From Melanocharis versteri (lineage: Eukaryota > Chordata > Aves > Passeriformes > Melanocharitidae), in the NCBI GenBank assembly GCA_013397845.1, contig VZTG01004615.1:1-64000 (forward strand): 64,000 nt of DNA, in the 5' to 3' direction. Numbering within the stretch: position 1 is the stretch's first letter; every line of letters begins with the position of its first letter. A program made the translations under genes and the position numbers. Below are positions 61,301 to 64,000 of the stretch, one piece after another. The notes under the pieces are model-generated. The model ran no database searches and was not told the origin of the DNA. It saw only the letters and a program-made list of their open reading frames with translations.

Positions 61301-62686
61301 CCCTAGCCAGCTCTACCTGCTGAAAAAGCAATGGCACATTTGGGCTGCTTTACTGAATTCCTAATCATGGTACTCGTGATCAAGTACCAAACAGAACCAG
61401 AAATAAAAAGGCAGATGGGAAAAAAACCACTTGATTTCTACATGAGACAGAGGTTTTGGGCTGGCCTAGAGCAAATTTTTTAGAAAGAACAATCCCATCT
61501 TCATTAGGTAGGATAATGTCAAGCTTAGATTTCTCTCCAGTGCAGGAGCTGCAGAATAAGATCCTGGCAAATGTGCCAGGTGAGGGGAGCAGTGAGAGAA
61601 CAGCTGGTGTTTAGCCAAAGCCAACACAAAGGTAGGAAAGAGAGGGACATGGTCAGAGGCACTGGGATCCTGACGTGGATGTGTCTTGGTTTGAAAGACA
61701 GGTGTCTGCTAAGGAAGGCAGGAGCCTTCCCTGGCATGGAAAATGTAAACCCCTTCCCTCCGAATTATTACAATTTTTAAATTAAGGGGCTCTTAGGCAA
61801 AGATATGAGAATAGAAATAACAGTTCTTTACTATATATATATATATATAAATAAGATGAACAAACACCAACTCTGGCATTACCCACANNNNNNNNNNNNN
61901 NNNNNNNNNNNNNNNNNNNNNNNGGGAGAGGGGCGAGCCCAAAGACCCCGGGCACCCGAGCAGATGGTGAAAAAAATCCCTCTTTTAATAAGGTCTCGGT
62001 TCAGTGGCTGCTCTCACAAGCAGAGGCTCACCCCAACGACAGCAGAAGCAGCTCCGGTCTGGGCTCCGGTGGTGGCAGCGAATTCCCTTTCCCCGGGCAG
62101 CAGCTCCGACCGTCCTCCTCTGAAGCCGGGGGAGAGAGAGGGCTAGCGGCTCCCCAGCCCCGTCTTTTACCAGCCCAATTCTCGAGGTTTCTCTCCCCTG
62201 CTCTGAGAGAAACTCCCAGATAAGGGACAGGTTATCGAAGACTCTTCTCTTCTGAGCCTGGGCACCTTCCTTTGTTCTCTTAAGTACCCAGTCATTACAG
62301 TTTCTTAGCAATTTATGGGAGAAAATTCCTTAAGCAGAAAAAAACAAAGGGGAAGAAATCCAAGCCCCAACAGGATGGAAGGGCAATGGGATTGGCTGGG
62401 GATAGACTCTTGGATGTACTTGTGGATAAATATTGTTGGTGACTGTACCCAGTGAAATATAATTTACTTGGAGTCAAATATTTTTCTTTAAATGCAAAAT
62501 ACCTTGCTGGGATTACAGGAGTGGCAAAATGGGTCAGTTAAACGCCTTACACCCTCTTGCAGCCTTTTAGGCCCTGTAACATTTCAGCTCCCCCTCCCAG
62601 GGAGCCTTTCGGACTCTTTCTCATCCCCCTCACTACAACAACGAGCTGCTTCTCTCTTGCTCTCTCTTTCAGACTCCTCCCTGTAG
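34295..62686 (+). CDS. IGFN1: IGFN1, whole gene model (23 exons, 3049 residues)
   Basis: IGFN1 is a large Ig/Fn3 protein of striated muscle, known as a partner of the Z-disc protein KY. The identification rests on the N-terminus (SSIPGVVITQFVNDIPQGCS, then CSTPDFEKKPLTLTLQEG), the linker (AVWQLLLHADRRDYEKICMK), the giant glycine-rich exon and the C-terminal Ig/Fn3 set. Joining all exons gives 9150 coding bases with no internal stop. Predicted residues: Ig1 about 30-127, charged linker 128-217, Ig2 218-312, Ig3 313-403, Gly-rich region 404-2251, Ig4 2252-2340, Ig5 2341-2439, Fn3 2440-2539, 2540-2640 and 2641-2741, Ig6 2742-2836, Fn3 2837-2936, Ig7 2937-3045. No signal peptide or membrane segment is evident, which fits a cytoplasmic sarcomeric protein. 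The mammalian protein is also several thousand residues and varies mainly in the repeat exon. The last exon and any noncoding first exon are the least certain parts. Confidence 0.93.
34767..34889 (+). CDS. IGFN1: IGFN1 exon 2, conserved N-terminus
   Basis: Acceptor TTTTTAG, donor GAAG|GTGAG. It encodes VKIFKKSSIPGVVITQFVND, then IPQGCSTPDFEKKPLTL and TLQEG. The motif IPGV...QF/LV.DIPEG/QGCSTPDFE is the signature of the IGFN1 N-terminus and runs into the first strand of Ig1. Phase 1 on both sides. Confidence 0.95.
34890..37139 (+). other. IGFN1 intron 2 (2.25 kb)
   Basis: It contains one forward CR1 3' end (35308-35640). The rest shows no exon, RNA gene or other repeat that I can name. Confidence 0.7.
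35308..35640 (+). mobile_element. CR1 LINE 3' fragment
   Basis: It contains 'agtgcctaaaggggctccag', 'ggttgcccagagaagctgtg' and the end 'ccattccatggttctgtgat'. This is a standard forward CR1, very similar to the copies at 43.3-43.7 and 59.3-59.7 kb. Confidence 0.9.
37140..37279 (+). CDS. IGFN1: IGFN1 exon 3, Ig domain 1 first half
   Basis: Acceptor TTTTCAAAG, donor CTGCAG|GTAAAG. It encodes KNAIFRAVVKGVPAPEVKWS followed by strands to NEFILQ. The V-P-x-P-x-V-x-W pattern is the core of an I-set Ig fold (strands B and C). The usual strand-B cysteine is replaced (AIFRAVV). It ends in phase 0, splitting the Ig domain in the middle. Confidence 0.95.
37330..37656 (+). mobile_element. CR1 LINE 3' fragment, different subfamily
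   Basis: It reads 'ctggatgtcaggaaaggttc', 'tgaacaggctccccagggaa', 'aggagctggactggatgatc' and ends 'ggatattccatgattctac'. The wording differs from the 35.3 kb copy, indicating another CR1 subfamily. It sits in intron 3. Confidence 0.85.
37820..37919 (+). CDS. IGFN1: IGFN1 exon 4, Ig domain 1 second half
   Basis: It encodes IKSLVLDDSDLYRCCAVNAY, then GEASCSAGLRIIQ. D-S-D-L-Y-R-C is the strand-F motif (DxGxYxC) with aspartate/leucine in place of the usual glycine. The donor CAAG|GTAGGA leaves phase 1. Confidence 0.95.
38729..38776 (+). CDS. IGFN1: IGFN1 exon 5, short basic linker
   Basis: A 48-base symmetric (phase 1-1) exon encoding VGFKRKAKYVPVHAAD. Acceptor AATGATCAG, donor GATG|GTAAG. The basic VGFKRK stretch follows Ig1 directly, as in other vertebrate IGFN1. 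Because it is small and symmetric it could be skipped without a frameshift. Confidence 0.85.
39320..39365 (+). CDS. IGFN1: IGFN1 exon 6, charged linker
   Basis: 46 bases, acceptor TTGTGACAG, donor AAGAG|GTAAGG, encoding ELKKTLLDSKKLLRKR. Phase 1 in, phase 2 out. The Lys/Leu spacing suggests an amphipathic helix. Confidence 0.85.
40094..40094. other. Ambiguous base in a poly-C tract at a splice acceptor
   Basis: Thirteen C followed by N and AG (40081-40096) make the polypyrimidine tract and acceptor of IGFN1 exon 7. The N and the run length probably reflect sequencing or assembly difficulty. Confidence 0.95.
40097..40271 (+). CDS. IGFN1: IGFN1 exon 7, conserved helical linker
   Basis: It encodes VTAPKPKPLDKEAVWQLLLH, then ADRRDYEKICMKYGIVDFRG and MLRKLQEMRKDTESEQDK. 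This is a strongly conserved IGFN1 segment between Ig1 and Ig2, probably helical, and related to the M-motif style linker of myosin-binding proteins (an inference). The acceptor is embedded in a long poly-C run with one ambiguous base (40094). Phase 2 in, 0 out. Confidence 0.93.
40826..40939 (+). CDS. IGFN1: IGFN1 exon 8, Ig domain 2 first half
   Basis: Acceptor CTTTGCAG, donor CTCAAG|GTGAGG. It encodes LIHSLKNFEHIKVNKEGNAT, then FSLEMELKNSNSNVYLLK, the first strands of an Ig fold without the canonical cysteine. Phase 0 on both sides. Confidence 0.93.
41190..41456 (-). mobile_element. CR1 LINE 3' fragment (reverse)
   Basis: Inverted CR1 text: 'tttgagttggaaaggacctt', 'cccctgccatgggcagggac', 'ttggacacttccagggatcc'. 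It lies in intron 8. Confidence 0.88.
42106..42277 (+). CDS. IGFN1: IGFN1 exon 9, Ig domain 2 second half
   Basis: Acceptor CCCTCCCCAG, donor CAAG|GTAAGG. It encodes DGERLWYGTGDEYRKHCLRR, then VGRRYYFTVNDVQPEDAGVY, QVRVEDVPVFSTELDAQ. PEDAGVYQV is the classic Ig strand E-F turn (DxGxY). Ends in phase 1. Confidence 0.95.
42882..43154 (+). CDS. IGFN1: IGFN1 exon 10, Ig domain 3
   Basis: A single 273-base phase 1-1 exon encodes a whole Ig domain: IPARFRQPLSDTRCAEAGDA, EFQCVLCTPCHKPLWLHKSH, then HKLIVRNVVSSDSGLYTLDV and an end at SSSAWLLVE. It has a strand-B cysteine (FQC) and SDSGLYTL at strand F, where the partner cysteine is a threonine. It is cysteine-rich around CVLCTPC. The acceptor is TTCCCCTGCAG; an alternative CCCACAG lies about 20 bp upstream. 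Coding is distinctly more GC-rich than the flanks. Confidence 0.94.
43291..43682 (+). mobile_element. CR1 LINE 3' fragment
   Basis: It contains 'cagtgcttaaaggggctcca', 'gggaggccctggcacaggtt' and ends 'ccattttgtgattccatgat'. It lies in the intron before the giant exon. The remaining 1.2 kb of that intron (43683-44873) is AT-rich and includes a short (GTTT)n run at about 44566; no exon seen. Confidence 0.88.
44874..50417 (+). CDS. IGFN1: IGFN1 exon 11, giant glycine-rich repeat exon
   Basis: One 5544-base exon, about residues 404-2251. The acceptor CAACTTCAG gives YAKGKRRQDEGEKIERETSE, a charged helix, in the same frame as the long open frame. A Gly/Ser/Asp-rich lead with degenerate motifs (HGKDG, YGKDG) follows to about 45.9 kb. 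From about 45.9 to 49.7 kb the exon is tandem units of 16-26 residues sharing S-P-Y-G-K-D-G-L-P-A-G-A-G. After 49.73 kb the units decay, and the exon ends with NQKPDLDLKAHDSLNNTEST and KKRSVLDDLK at the donor AAAG|GTACGT. The composition (Gly, Ala, Pro, Tyr, paired K/D and D/R) predicts a disordered, extensible spacer between Ig3 and Ig4. A giant repetitive exon is a known hallmark of IGFN1; its unit sequence varies between lineages. The other frames stay open by consequence of the repeat, not by coding. Confidence 0.95.
46672..46959 (+). repeat. Four-copy 72-bp array in IGFN1 exon 11
   Basis: Four head-to-tail units, starting at 46672, 46744, 46816 and 46888, have variable half VGGGAGTGGPG and constant half SPYGKDGLPAGAG. 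They appear identical to each other at the base level. A related single unit (GGGGAGTGGPG) sits at about 47030. This array abuts but differs from the 25-copy array. Confidence 0.9.
47102..48901 (+). repeat. 25-copy perfect 72-bp tandem array in IGFN1 exon 11
   Basis: From GTT at 47102 to the base before GTT at 48902 is 1800 bp, exactly 25 x 72. The text repeats with no difference that I could find; the printed lines recur every 360 bases. Each unit encodes the variable half VDGARGAGGLG and the constant half SPYGKDGLPAGAG (residues about 1147-1746). Each unit has 28 G, 14 C, 17 A and 13 T by my hand count, so the coding strand is G-skewed. Such identity implies recent expansion or homogenisation; the true copy number may be polymorphic or assembly-limited. 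Confidence 0.93.
50418..51633 (+). other. IGFN1 intron 11, nothing recognised
   Basis: 1.2 kb between the giant exon and Ig 4, AT-rich, with only short chance open frames on both strands (up to about 120 codons). Confidence 0.6.
51634..51758 (+). CDS. IGFN1: IGFN1 exon 12, Ig domain 4 first half
   Basis: Acceptor GTGCCTGTTCAG, donor CTAAAG|GTGGGT. It encodes VPRCYLNKQLATVRVLKGDP, AELSCTVSKDNVTGTWFKDG, LK. ELSCTV...TWFKDG is the strand B cysteine and strand C tryptophan of an I-set Ig. Phase 1 in, 0 out. Confidence 0.95.
51889..52068 (-). mobile_element. CR1 LINE 3' fragment (reverse)
   Basis: It begins 'cacagaatcccagaaaccca', then 'tagtttgggttggaagggac', 'cccctgccatgggcagggac'. It lies in intron 12, only 130 bases after exon 12 and 144 before exon 13. 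Confidence 0.88.
52213..52354 (+). CDS. IGFN1: IGFN1 exon 13, Ig domain 4 second half
   Basis: Acceptor CTTTGTAG, donor GAAG|GTGAG. It encodes LTSMDGVVFEKKGLVHKLII, NKAEDIHAGKYRFEGGDVKT, EASIFVE. A-E-D-I-H-A-G-K-Y-R-F is the strand E-F turn, with phenylalanine where the second cysteine would be. Ends in phase 1. Confidence 0.95.
52791..53087 (+). CDS. IGFN1: IGFN1 exon 14, Ig domain 5
   Basis: A 297-base phase 1-1 exon encoding a whole Ig domain: VPMVAKAGEGVKLRIPFEGR, GPIRATWLKDRMELGDDTRI, DRRDCGDYKVRLKNDSGVLE, INLKLVVI. The pattern KLRIPFEG...WLKD...DCGDYKVRLKN closely resembles MyBP-C Ig domains, whose core cysteines are replaced in the same way. Confidence 0.96.
53088..54895 (+). other. 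IGFN1 introns 14 and 15, nothing recognised
   Basis: Apart from exon 15, this stretch shows no exon or repeat. An open frame runs upstream of exon 15 (from 53488) across its acceptor; the part before 53711 is intronic read-through. Confidence 0.6.
53711..54010 (+). CDS. IGFN1: IGFN1 exon 15, Fn3 domain 1
   Basis: A 300-base phase 1-1 exon: KPQPPAGPIKIVESSANNIT, IQWKPPKDDGGKPVQRYLVE, then YYFRVRAVTAEGASDALESG. It has the Fn3 signature PP.GP...I.W..P.DDGG.P...Y.VE...Y.FRV.A. I took the donor AAAG|GTGAGG at 54011 over GTAAAG at 54005, because AGK then joins SPGAPDPPEI as in mammalian IGFN1. Confidence 0.96.
54896..55069 (+). CDS. IGFN1: IGFN1 exon 16, Fn3 domain 2 first half
   Basis: Acceptor CTTTGTAG, donor AAAG|GTGGG. 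It encodes SPGAPDPPEIISASRDTITI, SWKAPCKTGTSQIMGYVVQK, RKKGTVTWLPVTNVPVK. PP.I...S.DTITISW.AP...G...I.GY...KRKKG is typical of a myosin-binding-protein-like Fn3. Phase 1-1. Confidence 0.95.
55170..55246 (+). mobile_element. CR1 LINE 3' end (short)
   Basis: It reads 'tcacaggttggactggatga', 'ccttggaggtcttttccaac', then 'gattctgggattctgcgatt'. Only the terminal 77 bases remain, in intron 16. Confidence 0.85.
55462..55590 (+). CDS. IGFN1: IGFN1 exon 17, Fn3 domain 2 second half
   Basis: Acceptor CCTCTCTGCAG, donor CACGA|GTAAG. It encodes DKKLKVTSLKKGVQYEFRVA, AVNAAGTGQPSDPSEPAFAR, DPT. L..G..YEFRV.AVN.AG.G.PS.PSEP is the Fn3 C-terminal motif. Unlike the other Fn3 domains here, this one is split by an intron (phase 1). 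Confidence 0.95.
56026..56328 (+). CDS. IGFN1: IGFN1 exon 18, Fn3 domain 3
   Basis: A 303-base phase 1-1 exon: SPGQVQDLKVSSSDSTSVTL, TWNKPEVQDGNDVKGYEVEM, RPCNSLSWTKCFTLPAESTS, then GEKLFLRVRALSDGGPGEAS. The 3' half is much more GC-rich than the 5' half. This is the Fn3 that has no counterpart if the tail is aligned with the MyBP-C order. Confidence 0.95.
56329..57579 (+). other. IGFN1 intron 18, AT-rich, nothing recognised
   Basis: 1.25 kb, GC-rich at the start and then strongly AT-rich from 56.6 to 57.5 kb. No exon, repeat family or RNA gene is evident. Confidence 0.6.
57580..57668 (+). CDS. IGFN1: IGFN1 exon 19, Ig domain 6 first part
   Basis: Acceptor GTCTTTTCCAG, donor TTTGAG|GTGGGT. 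It encodes VSPRLLIDDTVKSFLVIKAG, NPIRVKIPFE. A.NPIRVKIPFEG is the first sheet of an Ig domain as seen in MyBP-C-type repeats. Phase 1 in, 0 out. Confidence 0.94.
58105..58339 (+). mobile_element. CR1 LINE 3' fragment
   Basis: It reads 'aaggggttgcccagggaggt', 'gggattgggcacaggttgga', and ends 'atgattccatgatcctgtga'. It lies in intron 19, between the two halves of Ig domain 6. Confidence 0.88.
58772..58967 (+). CDS. IGFN1: IGFN1 exon 20, Ig domain 6 second part
   Basis: Acceptor TTGTTTCCAG, donor ACAG|GTAAC. It encodes GSPEPVVTWLKDGLLLPSRA, AVSTQDGSTQLLLRAAEFSD, SGTYTVELGDGLGKRETFSF, QVQIT. G.P.P.VTWLKDG...FSDSGTYTVEL is the standard I-set pattern. It ends in phase 1. Confidence 0.96.
59012..59672 (+). 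mobile_element. CR1 LINE fragment, longest in the window
   Basis: A 660-base forward CR1 that reaches back past the 3' UTR into a decayed end of ORF2 ('ggcatgaacggactgagagc', 'gtgctagtgggtgagagatg', 'gaggtgggactggatgagtt'). It ends with 'gatattccatgatttactgt'. It lies in intron 20; the several open frames over it on both strands are not host genes. Confidence 0.85.
60151..60450 (+). CDS. IGFN1: IGFN1 exon 21, Fn3 domain 4
   Basis: A 300-base phase 1-1 exon: IPQPPGAIRLEENVPNTVTV, TWDPSPSEQWEKSLYYTVLK, RESQKGLWHVLGDLIYNNKF, then PGRDYYFRVVAKNDLGASDP. The end (PWRIWKKK) matches the Fn3 before the last Ig of IGFN1 and of MyBP-C (C9 position). Confidence 0.96.
60904..61230 (+). CDS. IGFN1: IGFN1 exon 22, C-terminal Ig domain 7
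   Basis: A 327-base phase 1-1 exon: AEFRVKAQKYRGVNQNQHPR, FLVPLKSHVVVTGSECHMSC, AVGGHPPPKITWYKDGRDLS, then GVTKQDEGEYMVEASNEVGR. It has both the strand-B cysteine (MSC) and GEYMVEA at strand F. This Ig sits where MyBP-C has C10, its thick-filament anchor; a similar role here is inference. Reading on past the donor AAAG|GTAAC gives an open frame to a TAA at 61362, so an unspliced alternative end is possible. Confidence 0.96.
61832..61849. repeat. (TA)n microsatellite in the LTR
   Basis: Nine TA dinucleotides in a row inside the solo LTR, close to the gap. Confidence 0.9.
61888..61923. other. Assembly gap (36 N)
   Basis: A run of 36 unknown bases inside the solo LTR. The true gap size may differ. 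Confidence 1.
62673..62686 (+). CDS. IGFN1: IGFN1 exon 23, proposed last coding exon (DSSL, stop)
   Basis: After a long pyrimidine tract, TCTCTCTTTCAG, the phase left by exon 22 reads Asp-Ser-Ser-Leu-stop (TAG 62684-62686). The acceptor is strong and the phase fits, but four residues give little power, so this is the weakest exon. The exon would continue as 3' UTR to an ATTAAA signal at 63741-63746. Confidence 0.55.
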
Positions 62687-64000
62687 CGTGGCCCTGGTGA
62701 GAACATCCCTGCACGGCTCCGAGGATGAGAAGGTTTTGGTGAGGACTGGTCTATATGAAGGCTGTGCATTCATTGTCAGATGTTCATTACAGTCTGAGGC
62801 CGTTATTTTTCAGATCCAGTAATTGCACTTTGAACACGATGCTACATTGTCATCAAAACTGTGGGAAAAAAGCTTTAAGAACATTGCAATTTTTTTTTAA
62901 TGATCAGGCTTTCCATGAGACCTTTAAAACACAGCTTGGATGCTTCAAGAACACAGAAGATGAGAGGAAAAATAATTGGCCAAAATGAAACTTTCTGTGG
63001 AGAACACAGGTGGGAGAGACCATCCTGCCACACCACTCACCTGCAACAAGGACGTTTCAGACACCAGGGATCTCTGGTCCTTTCACATATGCTTTCTCAA
63101 GCCAAAACAATAATTTTGGATTCCATGTGATTTTCAGCAGGTTTCCCAAATCTGGCAGAAGCAGTTCTGCATGTGTTCTACTACCAGTAGCAGCTAAGTA
63201 GATTATCTTCCCTAACCTCTTAGTTAAATAGAGCATCTGCCTGCTCATTTTATCTGGGCAGGAAATGAAATCTCCGACCAGCCTGGCATGGGGTAGGTGA
63301 AACTCCCAGTGCAAATGCACTGGTGCGAAGGACTGGAAGTCTACAACCAGTGTGTGAGCAGAGCAACCCCCCAAACCCACAGCACGTGCTGTACAAAGGC
63401 TGTGCCAGTCCTGAACCACCCCCAGCATCATCCGTGCATCCCAACTGCCCCTGGTCGTGGCACTGCTGGGAGAGGCTTTTGCCTCGCGCGGAAAGAGGTG
63501 AAAAATCCTGCCTGTCTGACCAGAAGTATGAGGTACCCCCAGAGACCTCCTGCCATGGCCAGGGCTTCCCATCACTGGGCCTGGACAGCAAAATGTTCTG
63601 GTGGCTGTAGGAAAGTGTCACAGCCAAAGCACCAAGGGTGACAGGAGAGAGCACAGCCAAACACAGCTGTGGGGCTGGAATGTTCCTTTGGATTGCATTT
63701 TGTACAATGTTGTACAGATGTAGCAGCAGTAGATAATGAAATTAAACCACAATTCAGTAAAATCTACTCCGAGTCCGTGTTTGTTCTGGAGAAGGAATCC
63801 CAGTCAGTTCCTGGATCCTTGTCTGCTGCAGTTTCACATCTGATTGTTGCACATGGTCATCCCTCAAGGAATTGCTCCTGCAGTTCCTCCTCCTGCTGGG
63901 CTGGAGGCATGGAGATCTCATCTGCAGGGCAGATTCGCTTCTTGACTGATAAACACAAGAGCCAAGATTGATGGAAATTGGAATTGGAGCTGAGGGACTT
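62687..64000 (+). other. Probable IGFN1 3' UTR, then intergenic DNA
   Basis: No recognisable coding exon lies after 62686. An ATTAAA polyadenylation-type hexamer is at 63741-63746; no AATAAA was seen before it. In other vertebrates the next gene downstream is PKP1, but nothing here matches it. Confidence 0.4.

Larger units (their letters stand above)
61682..62372. mobile_element. Solo ERV LTR with 5-bp target duplication, containing an assembly gap
   Basis: The element begins TGTCTTGGTTTGAAAGACAG and ends AAGCCCCAACA, so it has TG...CA termini. It is flanked on both sides by GGATG (61677-61681 and 62373-62377), a perfect 5-bp target site duplication. Five bases fit ERVL-type integration (an inference from family habits). 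Its length is 691 bp including the 36 N. No internal viral genes are present, so it is a solo LTR. Orientation is unsure; a minus-strand AGTAAAGAACTG-type stretch near 61.83 kb slightly favours minus. It lies in the last IGFN1 intron. Confidence 0.8.

Noticed and set aside
1..64000. tRNA, rRNA or known small RNA genes
   Set aside because: No cloverleaf, rRNA core or snRNA motif was recognised by eye. A covariance-model scan would be needed to exclude small ones.

Overview
This is vertebrate nuclear DNA and almost certainly bird. It has split genes with GT/AG introns, many short CR1-type LINE 3' ends in both orientations (the dominant avian repeat), and endogenous-retrovirus pieces. One LTR-like element resembles LTRs common in songbirds, so a passerine is the best guess; that last step is inference.

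The right half (about 34.2-62.7 kb, + strand) is one gene, IGFN1 (immunoglobulin-like and fibronectin type III domain containing 1), a large protein of striated muscle. I traced 23 exons by splice sites and reading phase. They join into a continuous model of 9150 coding bases, 3049 residues plus stop. The order is: Ig domain 1, a charged helical linker, Ig 2, Ig 3, a giant glycine-rich repeat exon (5544 bp), Ig 4, Ig 5, three Fn3 domains, Ig 6, Fn3 4, Ig 7 and a four-residue tail. The C-terminal Fn3-Ig-Fn3-Ig order matches the end of myosin-binding protein C. The giant exon is the most striking thing here. It is built of units of about 16-26 residues around an SPYGKDGLPAGAG core and holds an array of 25 copies of a 72-bp unit that look identical base for base, preceded by a separate 4-copy array of a sister unit.

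The left half (1-34.2 kb) has no protein-coding gene that I can recognise. It holds a 5'-LTR/gag fragment of a betaretrovirus-like (ERVK-type) endogenous provirus (7.6-9.9 kb) broken by stops and frameshifts, several CR1 pieces, small tandem repeats, and a CpG-rich block at 24.1-24.4 kb. That block has a TATA-like box and a strong splice donor and is followed by a 17-bp minisatellite. It could be the IGFN1 promoter and first noncoding exon, because the first coding exon begins with a splice acceptor. It could also be the promoter of a divergent neighbour.

The right end holds a solo LTR with a 5-bp target duplication, interrupted by a 36-N assembly gap inside the last IGFN1 intron, then the proposed last exon and 3' UTR. 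A second ambiguity (one N in a poly-C tract) sits exactly at the acceptor of IGFN1 exon 7.
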